Shown: positions 33,327-43,109 of the stretch, in pieces
How positions within the stretch are numbered: the first letter of the stretch is position 1
Layout of the letters: each line of letters begins with the position of its first letter
Assembly (NCBI GenBank): GCA_903907865.1
Contig: CAIVPR010000021.1
Coordinates: 1-62,955 of the forward strand
Direction of reading: 5' to 3'
Length of the DNA stretch: 62,955 nt
Source: an uncultured Acidobacteriia bacterium
GTDB lineage: Bacteria > Acidobacteriota > Terriglobia > Bryobacterales > Bryobacteraceae
Made by a program: the position numbers and the translations under genes
The notes under the pieces: generated by a model
Database searches by the model: none
What the model saw: the letters and a program-made list of their open reading frames with translations, nothing else
Told to the model about the DNA's origin: nothing

Positions 33327-34717
33327 TACGCCTTCTTGGCCTTCGGGGCAGCAGCCCCGCCCTTTTGCAACTGGTCGATTTCCGACCACAACACCTTGCG
33401 GTCCTCTTCCAACGCCAAGTTGGTCAGGATGACGGTCGCCGAATCGGCCAAGCCGACTTCGAGATTCGCCTTCGGCTTGCCCAGCGTCTTGCAGTCCTTG
33501 AAGAAGCTTTCCAGCTCCGTGTCGACCGGGTTCCGCGGCTCTTCCGGCATCATGACGCCCTTGGAATAGAGCCACTGGCGGGCAAACTTCATTTCCTTGT
33601 CGACGAAGGCTTCCGTCGGGCCCACTTTGTCGCGGTCGAGCAGGATCGGCACGCCTTTGGCGGCACCGGCTGCGACCATGGTCGCGCCCGCAACGTAGGC
33701 CTTCTTCTCCCCGGCCTTGGTGACCGTCGGGGGCGGCGAGGGCTCGCGGTACCAAGTCGCCAGGACGGGGTGGGTGTCGTCGCCGACCGTGATCTGCACC
33801 GCGCCTTCGGTGCCCATGATGAGTTCGCCGAATTCCGTCCGGGTCGCATTGAAGAGCGGAAGGTGGGAACTGGTCGAGATGTACATCGAGATCAGCTTCT
33901 GCTTCTTCGGGTACTTGTAGATCATCTGGATGTTGTCCATGATGTCCCGACCGTCGAACTGGTAGTCGTGCCCGCCCACGCCGACGATGGACTCCGGCGG
34001 CGCGCCGAACATCCACTCGGCCACGTCCACCTGGTGGGACGCGAGTTCCGCCGCGAGGCCGCCAGAGTACTCCTTGTAGAGTCGCCAATTGGCCATCTTC
34101 TGGTCCGCGAGGTTGGGCATCGGCTTCATCTTCCAGCCCGGATTGCGGTTCCATTGGGAGTACATGTGGGTCACGTTGCCCAGGATGCCCTTGTCCACCA
34201 TGTTCTTCACGGCCTGGTAGAACTCGCTGTAGCGGCGCTGCAGGCCGACCTGCAGGACCTGCTTCGGGCGCGCTTCCACCAACGTCCGAAGTTCCGCCAT
34301 CTCGGCGGGCTTGAAGACGAGGCTCTTTTCGCAGAACACGTGCTTGCCGGCGAGAAGTGCGTCCTTCGTCACCGGGAAGTGCATGAAGAGCGGCACCGCG
34401 ATAATGACGGCGTCGATGTCGTTCTTGCTGAGCAACTCGCGGTAGTCGCGGAACTTGGCGGGGTTGGTGCCGATGGTTTTGGCGGAACGGTCGAGGTGCT
34501 CCTGGCTGATGTCGCAAAGCGCGACACAGTGGCCGTTGTCGATGTCGTGGAGGTGCTTCAGGAGGTAGTCGCCGCGGCTGCCGGTACCGATCAGGCCGAA
34601 TTTGAGCTTGTCGCCGGTGGCGGCTTTCAGGATTGCCGGTGCTCCGGCCAGCGCGGCGGTGGCCGCCGTTGCTACTTTGACCGCGTCGCGGCGAGTGGGG
34701 TTGTTCGATTGCTCCAT
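33326..34717 (-). CDS. Gfo/Idh/MocA-family oxidoreductase with a Tat signal
   Basis: This is a 463-residue NAD(P)-dependent oxidoreductase. NNPTRRDAVKVATAATAALAG is a twin-arginine-type export signal. The Rossmann motif is GLIGTGSRGDY (about 42-50). The EKS motif is in VFCEKSLVFKP, and GGLAAELASHQVDVAEWMFG is the substrate-side block of the C-terminal domain. Many Acidobacterial and Planctomycete members act on sugars or cyclitols outside the cytoplasm; the substrate is unknown here. It is upstream of and coupled to the carboxypeptidase-regulatory protein gene, and only 5 bases after DUF58 on the same strand. Confidence 0.9.
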   Translation of the reverse strand: MEQSNNPTRRDAVKVATAATAALAGAPAILKAATGDKLKFGLIGTGSRGDYLLKHLHDIDNGHCVALCDISQEHLDRSAKTIGTNPAKFRDYRELLSKNDIDAVIIAVPLFMHFPVTKDALLAGKHVFCEKSLVFKPAEMAELRTLVEARPKQVLQVGLQRRYSEFYQAVKNMVDKGILGNVTHMYSQWNRNPGWKMKPMPNLADQKMANWRLYKEYSGGLAAELASHQVDVAEWMFGAPPESIVGVGGHDYQFDGRDIMDNIQMIYKYPKKQKLISMYISTSSHLPLFNATRTEFGELIMGTEGAVQITVGDDTHPVLATWYREPSPPPTVTKAGEKKAYVAGATMVAAGAAKGVPILLDRDKVGPTEAFVDKEMKFARQWLYSKGVMMPEEPRNPVDTELESFFKDCKTLGKPKANLEVGLADSATVILTNLALEEDRKVLWSEIDQLQKGGAAAPKAKKA

Positions 34718-34722
34718 TTGGA

Positions 34723-35838
34723 TCAGCCTAATCTGCCAGTGTATAACTTACCAGTGAACAACAGGGCGGGCTGCCACTTCGATGCGTCGAAGACCTCGGG
34801 CCTGGATGTGAACAGCACCTTGACAGCATCGCCCAACTCGGGATCCGGCACTGTTGAACGACCGCCGGACCCCATCAACGCCAACAGTTGGAGGGCGCCG
34901 TAGACGTCACCGGTCGCTGGAATCGAGTACGAATCCGCGTCGGTGCGTAGCGCAACATCGGTGTTTTCGTCCGACAAATGCCAAAGCAGGTAGGCGCAGG
35001 TCTCCAGAGCGTCTTCGAACCAGTCGGGGTCGGCGCACCGGTCCAGATAGATTTCGACCGACCGCCGCTCCTCGCGCGTGAATTCGCGTACCTGCAAGGC
35101 ACCGGTATGGGCGGTGTTACGCCAATCGACCATGCGCGCCGTATCCCCGCTTTCCCATGGGCGGACGCGGTGGAAGTCAAGACCCTGGCCGCGGAATCGC
35201 GACTCGATCTCTCCCGTCACGTCCGCCAACAACTGTTCCGCTTCCGACGACGGGCTGAGCGAGGGATACACGATGGTCTCCCGGTGCAGCGGCACGATGG
35301 TGCCCTTGCCGATGAAGCCAAACGGAAAGCTTGTGGAGAGCGCAAACAAGTTGTCCCGATGGCACCCTCGGCGCGGGAATGTGACTTCAACCGGCGCTTC
35401 CAGGGTGCTGCGTCCCGGAATCAAGGGGAAGTAGACGGGAGTGGCGAGGATGGGGGCTAGATCGGTGTCCGGGTCGGGGCGTCCGGAGAGTTCGATGGAG
35501 AATGATGGCGTCAGGTACTTCAAGTTGCGCAAACGGACGCTCGCCGACGCGGGCATGCGGGCGGAGACGTGTTCCGGGAGCAGGAGTTCCAGTTCCAGTC
35601 CGGCGAGAACCAGGCGGCTGAGGAAGCCTGAGACGATCCCGAACGCCAGCATCGCGGAAAGCACCAGGAACAGCAGGTTGTTGGCCGAGAGGAAGGCGAA
35701 GACGCCGACGACGATGGTCGCTGTCGCGAACGCCGCGCCGGGCCAGGTGACGCGGTATTGCCATCGGCCGAGGAAGAGCTTCCGGATTCGGGCAGTGCGG
35801 CTCAACCTCCTATTATTGATGACCGCGTGGTCTTGCAT
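34723..35838 (-). CDS. DUF58 membrane protein
   Basis: This 371-residue protein has two membrane segments near the N terminus (FATATIVVGVFAFL and LLFLVLSAMLAFGIVSGFL). The conserved DUF58 core is GLDFHRVRPWESGDTARMVDWRNTAHTGALQVREF, followed by a VWA-like domain (IYLDRCADPDWFEDALETCAYLL). DUF58 proteins usually act with MoxR ATPases and transglutaminase-like proteins, but neither is seen here, so this may be an orphan or may operate with genes outside the window. It shares strand and tight spacing with the oxidoreductase gene. Confidence 0.85.
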   Translation of the reverse strand: MQDHAVINNRRLSRTARIRKLFLGRWQYRVTWPGAAFATATIVVGVFAFLSANNLLFLVLSAMLAFGIVSGFLSRLVLAGLELELLLPEHVSARMPASASVRLRNLKYLTPSFSIELSGRPDPDTDLAPILATPVYFPLIPGRSTLEAPVEVTFPRRGCHRDNLFALSTSFPFGFIGKGTIVPLHRETIVYPSLSPSSEAEQLLADVTGEIESRFRGQGLDFHRVRPWESGDTARMVDWRNTAHTGALQVREFTREERRSVEIYLDRCADPDWFEDALETCAYLLWHLSDENTDVALRTDADSYSIPATGDVYGALQLLALMGSGGRSTVPDPELGDAVKVLFTSRPEVFDASKWQPALLFTGKLYTGRLG

Positions 35839-35931
35839 CCGTCCAAAGACTTCGATCCCGTTTTCGCGGCCGTGCGGTTACCATATGTTGGGGGCCATCC
35901 GAACGGTCGCCATAGGGGGAGAGTGAAAGTC

Positions 35932-36702
35932 ATGAAGACAAGTTTACGGGCCGCGATGTGTGCAATTCTGGCCTTCGCGCCATTCGCAACGGCAGGCCCT
36001 GTCCTGGTTTCGACCATAGACGGGTTCTACGGCGGAACCTACTACGACACGCCTTGGCTCACGATCAGCAACACCACAGCCTACTCGTTTACGAATGTGC
36101 AGATGATCCTGACAGGCTACCAGGGACTGATCAACGGGATCGTCTCGCCTACCATCAATCTTGCCGACATCGGGGCGAACTCCGTCCAGACCGACGTATG
36201 GGGGTCACTCCCAGGCGTCAGTTCATCGATTGGTCCTGGAAACCTGACGGCAGTTGATTTCGAGGACGACTACAGCAGCAATTCGAACACCAACCCGGTG
36301 GGCGCGTGCACCATCGACGACCGGCAGTACGGCGTCAGCCAGTACTACTTTTGCGCCAACGTGGGAAACTTCTACGTCACGATCACGGGGACCTGGAACA
36401 ACCCGTCCTACGGGACCAGCGGCACCTCGATCTATGCCCAGTTCAGCCCCGGCCAAGACCCTTACAACATTGGCAACGCCTGCGGGAACACCGCGGATTG
36501 CTTCATCGGGTGGGAAGGGCTGGACCCGAACGGATGGTCGGAGACGGCCTATGACGACCATTCCCCGGGCGGGCCGAACGGCGTTCTGGCGAATATCTAT
36601 GTGGGTGAACCGCCGGCGGTTTCGAGCGCTCCGGAACCCGGAAGCCTGATGCTGCTGGTTCCCGCGATGGGGCTGCTGGCGCGCCGTTATCGCAGGAATT
36701 GA
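35932..36702 (+). CDS. PEP-CTERM sorted extracellular protein
   Basis: This is a 256-residue exported protein. It has a signal peptide (KTSLRAAMCAILAFAPFATA), a Tyr/Ser/Thr/Asn-rich beta-type body, and a C-terminal PEP-CTERM anchor: APEPGS, LMLLVPAMGLLA, then RRYRRN. The conserved Cys pairs ACTIDDRQYGVSQYYFCAN and GNACGNTADCF are unusual and could form disulfides. GGGGGAGAG upstream of the ATG is the likely ribosome binding site. It is divergent from DUF58 across 93 bases. Confidence 0.85.
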   Translation: MKTSLRAAMCAILAFAPFATAGPVLVSTIDGFYGGTYYDTPWLTISNTTAYSFTNVQMILTGYQGLINGIVSPTINLADIGANSVQTDVWGSLPGVSSSIGPGNLTAVDFEDDYSSNSNTNPVGACTIDDRQYGVSQYYFCANVGNFYVTITGTWNNPSYGTSGTSIYAQFSPGQDPYNIGNACGNTADCFIGWEGLDPNGWSETAYDDHSPGGPNGVLANIYVGEPPAVSSAPEPGSLMLLVPAMGLLARRYRRN

Positions 36703-36734
36703 TCGGAGGCCGGGCCGACCCTTATAGTCGAAGG

Positions 36735-37757
36735 ATGGTGTTCACCGAGGAAGGACTCGAAGCCCGGCTCTCCCTGCCGTCCGATGCCGATGTGGAGTGC
36801 ATGGCGTCGATGGATGGCGACCTGCTGATTCTCGGCGCGGGCGGCAAGATGGGCCCGAGTTTGGCGAGGTTGGCGCGCAGGGCGGCGGACCTCGCGGGTG
36901 CACGGTCGAAGCGCGTGGTCGCGGTGGCGCGGTTCAGCGACCCGGACTTGGCCACCCAACTGCTGGCCGACGGAATCGAAACGGTCCAAGCGAACCTCTT
37001 GGATTTGGGGGCTCTGGACCGGCTCCCCGACTGCCCCAACGTCATCTTCATGGCCGCGCGGAAATTCGGCACCACCGGGGCCGAGCACCTTACGTGGGCC
37101 ATGAACACGTATCTACCGGGACGGGTCTCCGAGCGGTTCCGTGAATCGAGGATTGTCGCGTTTTCGACCGGCAATGTCTATCCTTTGCGACCGGTGGCGC
37201 AGGGCGGCGCGACAGAGTCAACCACGCCCGCTCCGGTAGGCGAGTACGGCCAATCGGCGTTGGGGCGGGAACGGTTGTTCGAGTACGCGTCTGCGACGTG
37301 GGGAACTCGGGTGTCGTTGTTGCGGTTGAACTACGCGGTCGAGCTGCGGTACGGCGTGTTGTCAGATATCGGGCGAGCGGTCTACGAACGCCGTCCGGTG
37401 GATTTGCGGATGGGGCTGGTGAATGTGATCTGGCAAGGAGACGCGAATTCCATCTGCTTGCGGTCGTTCGAGCATTGCTCGTCGCCACCAAACGTGCTGA
37501 ATGTGACGGGCCCGGAGACGCTGCCGGTGCGGTCTGTAGCGGCAAGGTTCGGGGTATTGTTCGGGGTACAGGTCGCGTTCGAGGGCATCGAAGCAGAGGT
37601 CGCCCTGTTGAACGACGCCACGAAGGCGCAGGGGCTTTTCGGGTACCCTTCGGTGACGGCGGACCAGTTGATCGAATGGACGGCGAAGTGGATTCGCGCC
37701 GGAGGCCGGACACTCAACAAGCCGACACATTTCCAGGCGCAGGATGGCAAGTTCTGA
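36735..37757 (+). CDS. NAD(P)-dependent epimerase/dehydratase-like protein
   Basis: This 340-residue Rossmann-fold protein has the cofactor motif LILGAGGKMGPSLA (about 31-43) and an extended-SDR layout: VIFMAARKFGTTGAEHLTWAMN, RIVAFSTGNVYPL, then VNVIWQGDANSICLRSFEHC. The usual YxxxK catalytic pair is not obvious: the aligned position reads YGQSALGRE, lacking the Lys. So activity may be altered. It is followed immediately by a DHDPS-like aldolase, with overlapping or near-overlapping start, suggesting a joint pathway; the substrate is unknown. Confidence 0.75.
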   Translation: MVFTEEGLEARLSLPSDADVECMASMDGDLLILGAGGKMGPSLARLARRAADLAGARSKRVVAVARFSDPDLATQLLADGIETVQANLLDLGALDRLPDCPNVIFMAARKFGTTGAEHLTWAMNTYLPGRVSERFRESRIVAFSTGNVYPLRPVAQGGATESTTPAPVGEYGQSALGRERLFEYASATWGTRVSLLRLNYAVELRYGVLSDIGRAVYERRPVDLRMGLVNVIWQGDANSICLRSFEHCSSPPNVLNVTGPETLPVRSVAARFGVLFGVQVAFEGIEAEVALLNDATKAQGLFGYPSVTADQLIEWTAKWIRAGGRTLNKPTHFQAQDGKF

Positions 37758-38781
37758 CATGGATGTCCGGGCGAAGCTTCGAACCGGGCTGGTGATTCCC
37801 GCCCATCCCCTGGCCTTGACTGCCGAGCGCAAGCTGGACGAGCGGCACCAGCGGGCGCTGACCCGGTACTACCTCGCGGCGGGCGCGGGGGGCATCGCGG
37901 TAGGCGTCCACACCACGCAATTCGCCATCCGGGAGCCGGGTGTCGGGCTATTGCGCCCCGTGCTGGAGCTGGCGGCCGAGGAGGTGTCGCGGAGCGCCGC
38001 CGGACCCGGCATTGTCCGAATCGCCGGGGTCTGCGGCGGGACGCGGCAAGCCATCGCGGAGGCGGAACTGGCGGCATCCCTGGGCTACGACTGTGCGCTG
38101 CTGAGCATGGGGGCGTTGCACGACGCGCCGGTTCCGGCGTTGCTCGAACACGCGCGCCAAGTGGCGGCAGTGATGCCGGTGATGGGTTTCTATTTGCAGC
38201 CGTCGGTGGGCGGAAGGGTCCTGCCGTACGCGTTTTGGCGGGAACTTGCGGAGATCCAGAATGTGGTGGCGATCAAAATCGCGCCTTTCAACCGCTACCA
38301 GACGCTGGACGTGGTGCGCGCCGTGTCGGAATCGGGACGTGCAGACGAGATCGCGCTCTATACGGGCAACGATGACAACATCGTGCTCGATCTTCTTGGA
38401 GGTTTCGAGTTGGGCGGCCCGCCGGTGCGGATCGTCGGCGGGCTGCTTGGACATTGGGCAGTTTGGACGCGCCGGGCGGTCGAATTGTTGGACCGGTTGA
38501 AGGCGGACGGTGCGCCGACGGCCGAATTGCTGCGCCTGGCGAACCAGATCACCGACTCCAACGCCGCGTTGTTCGATCCCGCGAACGGATTCCGGGGCTG
38601 CGTCGCCGGGTTGCACGCTGTGCTGGCCCGGCAAGGCCTGATGGCCGGGACTTGGTGCCTCGACCCCGCCGAAGGCTTGTCACCGGGTCAGGCCTGGGAG
38701 ATTGACCGTGTGTGCCGGTTGTATCCCTGGCTGACCGACGACGACTTCGTGGCCGCGGGGTTATCGGGCTGGCTGTCGTAA
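37744..38781 (+). CDS. DHDPS/NAL-like aldolase-superfamily protein
   Basis: This is a 345-residue TIM-barrel protein of the dihydrodipicolinate synthase superfamily. GGIAVGVHTTQFAI and the GFYLQPSVGG strand, then VVAIKIAPFNRYQT with Lys178 as the candidate Schiff-base residue, follow the family order. ALYTGNDDNIVLDLLGG and GGLLGHWAVW complete the barrel. It is not a typical DapA, since the pattern GTTGE is replaced by GVHTT. An alternative start at 37759 (MDVRAKL) leaves no overlap with the epimerase. The pair probably acts on a keto-sugar acid or related compound, an inference. Confidence 0.75.
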   Translation: MASSDMDVRAKLRTGLVIPAHPLALTAERKLDERHQRALTRYYLAAGAGGIAVGVHTTQFAIREPGVGLLRPVLELAAEEVSRSAAGPGIVRIAGVCGGTRQAIAEAELAASLGYDCALLSMGALHDAPVPALLEHARQVAAVMPVMGFYLQPSVGGRVLPYAFWRELAEIQNVVAIKIAPFNRYQTLDVVRAVSESGRADEIALYTGNDDNIVLDLLGGFELGGPPVRIVGGLLGHWAVWTRRAVELLDRLKADGAPTAELLRLANQITDSNAALFDPANGFRGCVAGLHAVLARQGLMAGTWCLDPAEGLSPGQAWEIDRVCRLYPWLTDDDFVAAGLSGWLS

Positions 38782-38882
38782 GCAGCCTTAGTGGAAGTCG
38801 GAAGCAACTGGTCCCGACCGAGCCGAGGCGGGAGTGATCGACTGCGCAGGTTCCCGTAATTGACGCGAATCCGGTCAGCCGA

Positions 38883-41399
38883 TCATGCGTCCAGCTTGGC
38901 CAACTGGGTCTCGTATTCCGCCAATTTGGCGCGAATCGAATCGATGATTTTCGCTGGAGCCTTGCCGAGGAACGTCTCGTCGCCCAACTGCCGCTTCGAG
39001 TTGCTGATGTTCTTCACCAACTGGATCCGCTCCTTCTCGATCCGCTGTTTCCTTGCCTCCATCGCGGTCTCGGGGACGTCGATGGAGAGGTCGAAGACGG
39101 CGGTCGAGGCGATGGGACCGGTTCGCGGCACGTCGCCGACCGAGCATTTCACCCCGGCCAGACGTTGCACTGCGTTCAGGTCGACGGCCACCGAAACCCT
39201 GCCTTCGAGGGGCATTTTGGGATCGAGCCCGAGGTCGGCGCGAAGGTTGCGGGCGGCCCGGACGACGTCCTGGAGCAATCCGATTTCCTTTTCGGCGGCC
39301 TCATCGGTACCTGCCGGGTCGAACTGCGGGTAGGCTTGCAGCGAGATCGAATCGCCCTCGGCCCCGCCCATCCTATGCCAGAGTTCCTCTGTGATGAAAG
39401 GCATGATCGGATGCAGCAGCCGCAGCGTCTTCTCGAAAACCGACTTGATGTGGCCCCAGTTGCCGCTGATCTTCTTCAGCTCGATGTACCAGTCGCAGAA
39501 GTCGTCGTAGATGAAGTGCCAGATGGTCTGGGCGGCCTCGTGGTAGCGGTAGGTGTCGATTGCCTGGTTCATCGCCTGGGCGGCGTGGTTCAGCCTGGAA
39601 TCGATCCACTTGTCCTCAACAGACAGGGGGGATTCGGCGTCCTCCACTCCTACTGGAATGTTCATGAGGATGAACCGGGCCGCGTTCCAGATCTTGTTGG
39701 CGAAGGCGCGCGAGCTTTCGAGGCGCTCCGGCGAGAAGACGATGTCGGTTCCCGGTGCCGCGCCAATGAGCAGCGCCATCCGGACGGCGTCGGTGCCGTA
39801 CTGTTCCGTCACCACCAGCGGGTCGATGACGTTGCCCTTGGTCTTGGACATCTTCTGCTTGTCGGCGTCGCGCACCAAGCCGTGGATGTAGACCTTGTGG
39901 AATGGCACGTCGCCCATAAACTCGATGCCGAGCATCGCCATGCGCGCAACCCAGAAGAACAGGATGTCGAAGCCGGTTATGAGTAGCGACGTCGGGTAGA
40001 AATGCTTCAGGTCGTCCGTCTGATCGGGCCAGCCGAGCGTCGAAAACGGCCACAAGCCGGAGCTGAACCAAGTATCGAGCACGTCGGTGTCCTGGCGGAC
40101 GGCGGACTGGCACTTCGGACACGCATCGAGATCCTCGCGCGAGGCGGTTTCGTAGCCGCACCGGTCGCAGTACCAGACCGGGATTCGGTGACCCCACCAA
40201 AGCTGGCGGGAAATGCACCAGTCGCGGATGTTGTGCATCCACTCGTTCCAGGTTTTGACCCAAGTTTCGGGGATAATATCGATGCGCTTCTCGTCGACCG
40301 CCGCGATGGCCTTGGCGGCGAGCGGCTTGGTGCGCACGAACCATTGCTTGGAGACAAGCGGTTCGACGACGGTGCGGCAGCGTTGGCACTTGCCGATCGA
40401 GAGCTTGTGATCCTCGATCTTGACCAGCAGACCAAGTTCCAGGAGGTCCGCGACGATACGCTTGCGAGCTTCGTAACGGTCGAGACCCTCGTACTTGCCG
40501 CCCGTGGCCATGATCTTGGCGTCCTGCCCGATGACCTGGATGATCGGAAGGTTGTGCCGCTTGCCCGCCTCGAAGTCGTTCGGGTCGTGAGCGGGGGTAA
40601 TTTTGACCGCGCCGGATCCGAATTCGGGGTCGGCCATGTCGTCGCGGACCACCGGGATCTCCCGGTTCATCAGCGGCAGCGTGACGGTGGTCAGGCCGGC
40701 GTAGCGCTCGTCGTTGGGATTCACGGCGACGGCGGTGTCGCCCAGCATGGTCTCGGGGCGGGTGGTGGCGACGGTCAGCGGACCGTACTGGATGTGCCAC
40801 ATGTGCCCGTCGGTCTCCTCGTGGACGGTTTCGAGGTCCGAGATGGCGGTGTTGCAGCCGGGGCACCAGTTGACCATGTACTCGCCGCGGTAGATGACGC
40901 CGCGTTCGTACATGTTGACGAAGACTTCGCGGACAGCGCGGGAGAGGCCGGGGTCGTAGGTGAAACGCTCGCGGGACCAGTCGCAGGAGGTGCCGATCTG
41001 GATCATCTGGCGCTTGATAGTGCCGCCGGATTCCGCCTTCCACTCCCAGACCTTCTGTTCGAATTCGGCGCGGGTGAGATCGCGGCGGTAGAAGATGCCC
41101 TTGGCCTGGAGCTGGCGCGAGACGACCATTTCGGTCGCGATGCCGGCGTGGTCGGTGCCGGGGAGCCACAGCGTGGCGTCGCCTTTCATGCGGTGCCAGC
41201 GGACGGTGACGTCGATTTCCGTGTGCTCCAGCATGTGGCCCATGTGGAGGGAGCCGGTTACGTTGGGCGGGGGGATGACCAGCGAGAACACTGGCTGGCC
41301 TTCCTTGGGGGCGGAGGCATGGTAAATGCCGCTTTCGACCCACCAGTTCGCCCAGCGGGATTCGAAGAGGTGGGGCTCGTAGACTTTTTCCAATTGCAT
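38883..41399 (-). CDS. valS: Valine-tRNA ligase
   Basis: This is an 838-residue class Ia synthetase that charges tRNA-Val and edits threonine. HMGH appears in GSLHMGHMLEHT (about 50), KMSKS as KMSKTKGN (about 519). The editing domain has TTRPETMLGDTAVAV and GSGAVKITPAHDPNDFE. A zinc-ribbon-like C-x2-C pair occurs in WYCDRCGYETASREDLDACPKCQS. The C-terminal coiled-coil arm is present (ARKQRIEKERIQLVKNISNSKRQL). Complete in length. Confidence 0.96.
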   Translation of the reverse strand: MQLEKVYEPHLFESRWANWWVESGIYHASAPKEGQPVFSLVIPPPNVTGSLHMGHMLEHTEIDVTVRWHRMKGDATLWLPGTDHAGIATEMVVSRQLQAKGIFYRRDLTRAEFEQKVWEWKAESGGTIKRQMIQIGTSCDWSRERFTYDPGLSRAVREVFVNMYERGVIYRGEYMVNWCPGCNTAISDLETVHEETDGHMWHIQYGPLTVATTRPETMLGDTAVAVNPNDERYAGLTTVTLPLMNREIPVVRDDMADPEFGSGAVKITPAHDPNDFEAGKRHNLPIIQVIGQDAKIMATGGKYEGLDRYEARKRIVADLLELGLLVKIEDHKLSIGKCQRCRTVVEPLVSKQWFVRTKPLAAKAIAAVDEKRIDIIPETWVKTWNEWMHNIRDWCISRQLWWGHRIPVWYCDRCGYETASREDLDACPKCQSAVRQDTDVLDTWFSSGLWPFSTLGWPDQTDDLKHFYPTSLLITGFDILFFWVARMAMLGIEFMGDVPFHKVYIHGLVRDADKQKMSKTKGNVIDPLVVTEQYGTDAVRMALLIGAAPGTDIVFSPERLESSRAFANKIWNAARFILMNIPVGVEDAESPLSVEDKWIDSRLNHAAQAMNQAIDTYRYHEAAQTIWHFIYDDFCDWYIELKKISGNWGHIKSVFEKTLRLLHPIMPFITEELWHRMGGAEGDSISLQAYPQFDPAGTDEAAEKEIGLLQDVVRAARNLRADLGLDPKMPLEGRVSVAVDLNAVQRLAGVKCSVGDVPRTGPIASTAVFDLSIDVPETAMEARKQRIEKERIQLVKNISNSKRQLGDETFLGKAPAKIIDSIRAKLAEYETQLAKLDA

Positions 41400-41781
41400 G
41401 GGAATCTTCAGTTTAGCGTGAGGTGGGAAGTTGCTATGATTTGGGTAGGATGGCGATACTTTCCAAAGCGAGGTCGCTGGGCGAAGACGGCCGGGGGGCA
41501 GGCGGCGGCACGGACCTTTCTTTTCTTCTCGGGATGTGACCGCGCTTCAGCAGATCACATCCAACGACCTCGACGAGTTGCTCTGTGACTTGCAAACACC
41601 GGACGTGCCCCTGCAAAGGTGGATTCGCCCACGCTGGATTGTGCTCTGCGAATCCGAGGCGTCGTGCCATCTCCGGTGCTGCCCAGAAACCGAAGCGCGG
41701 CACCACCGGTTACCCAGCTACCGACGTTTGAAAACATCACCTAGAAGGGGAATGAAACGTCCAAGTCCCGCGCGCGCCACC
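41400..41781. other. Intergenic stretch with a small inverted repeat
   Basis: No gene recognised on either strand. A perfect 8-bp inverted repeat, GGATGTGA at 41532 and TCACATCC at 41555, is present and could be a protein-binding site, but it is not placed near a start codon. Confidence 0.4.
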
Positions 41782-43107
41782 CTATTGCCTGGGTGGGCAC
41801 GACTTCGGGTCGTAGGCAGGATCCTTGCTACCACCGAAATCCGTCAACGACCAAAGGAAACCCATTTTGAGCCGGTGGTCGAAGCGCGGGTCGCTGTCGA
41901 GGATTGTTCCTGGAGTAGTGTCTGGGCGCAGCCCTGGAGACGTCGACAAACGATGGCAGGTCATACAGTTGGTTTTCAGGCCTCCGGGTGTCAGTCCTTC
42001 CAAGTAGGGATTGAAGTTGACATGCGGCGATCCGTCGGCCTCCTCGGGGAACTCCATGTCATATGAAATGTTCATCAGGTAGTTGCGCCACGGACCAAGC
42101 ACGGAACTCGGGCGATTGGCTGCGAACGGGCCCGCGTCTGGATGATCGTGCCACCAGAAAGTGATCCAGAACCAGTTCGGAATCTCTTTGGTTGTCACAT
42201 GGAGACCCACTAACACAAAATAGTCTCCCAGCTTGGCCGCGCGGTTCAGCCGTTGGGCCTCCGCGAGGATTCCGCTGTCGATTTGTTTGTAGTAGAAGCG
42301 ATCCAGAGGTACGATGGGTGCCTGTTGCACGTTCCTAGAGTCTTTCGGCCTCACCAAGGCATGGGCAAGGCCCTTGTAGCGGTCGGGATGGGTGTTTACG
42401 GCAACGTACCGAGACCATTGCTCCGGGCCGTAACTGAGGTCGGGGTTGTTTCCCCCGCGACCGGGTGTGTTGGATTCCGGGTCCCAGACCGGAATGGCCG
42501 TCAGTTCCCCTGGTTTGGTGTCCCCGGCAGAGACCAGGCGCCACACTGTCTTCAAAACGACCGACTGCGCGGGAAAATCCTTGATATGGCGATCTTCCGG
42601 GCGGGTATCGCCGAAGGCACAGTTAAGCCGAACCCGTTCAGGCTGGGTAGGTGAGGGCACTCCGGGTGGTTGCAGGGTGTTGAGCATGCCATCCACAATC
42701 GCCCGTGCCGCTGGAAGGTTGAAGAAGACCTTGGACAGCGTGGCGACTGGTGCCACACTCAACGGGACAACCTGCTTGGGCGGTTCCAGACCGAATTTCC
42801 CCTTGTCCTCTGACGGTGGCTCGGCAAAAAGGTTCGCCTTGGTGAACCAAGTAAGAAAGATCGGTGCCTTGATTTTGTTGTCGTCCTGCGAAGTCAGCCC
42901 GGCAAAAATACTCCAAGCATGCCTTCGAAGCCTGACAGTGTTCCGCGTTTGAACTGCGGCAGGCAAGTCCGAGGCTGGAAACTCGCCTTCTTCAGTCACC
43001 TCTTGGAGGTCGCCGGGCGTACGTTTCGGCCCCGGGATCGGAGTGGATTGCTGCGCCCACACCTTCGACATGAGAAGGGCCAGAATCAAGGCACTGATCT
43101 TGCGCAT
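41782..43107 (-). CDS. Exported protein with a c-type heme site (CMTCH)
   Basis: This gene predicts a 441-residue exported protein (signal peptide RKISALILALLMSKVWAQ). A heme-c motif NCMTCH lies near the C terminus (Cys381, Cys384, His385). Upstream of it, WFWITFWWHDHPDAGPF and RNYLMNISYDMEFPEEADG are rich in aromatic and His residues. I do not recognise a named enzyme family; oxidase, esterase or other redox roles are possible. It ends the four-gene operon led by the ECF sigma factor, starting three bases after the 139-residue gene ends. Maturation would need a cytochrome c biogenesis system, not in this window. Confidence 0.72.
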   Translation of the reverse strand: MRKISALILALLMSKVWAQQSTPIPGPKRTPGDLQEVTEEGEFPASDLPAAVQTRNTVRLRRHAWSIFAGLTSQDDNKIKAPIFLTWFTKANLFAEPPSEDKGKFGLEPPKQVVPLSVAPVATLSKVFFNLPAARAIVDGMLNTLQPPGVPSPTQPERVRLNCAFGDTRPEDRHIKDFPAQSVVLKTVWRLVSAGDTKPGELTAIPVWDPESNTPGRGGNNPDLSYGPEQWSRYVAVNTHPDRYKGLAHALVRPKDSRNVQQAPIVPLDRFYYKQIDSGILAEAQRLNRAAKLGDYFVLVGLHVTTKEIPNWFWITFWWHDHPDAGPFAANRPSSVLGPWRNYLMNISYDMEFPEEADGSPHVNFNPYLEGLTPGGLKTNCMTCHRLSTSPGLRPDTTPGTILDSDPRFDHRLKMGFLWSLTDFGGSKDPAYDPKSCPPRQ

Positions 43108-43109
43108 GG

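Noticed and set aside
41434-41706. A 90-codon minus-strand frame in the gap between valS and the heme-protein gene
   Set aside because: No recognisable domain, no ribosome binding site, and odd composition.
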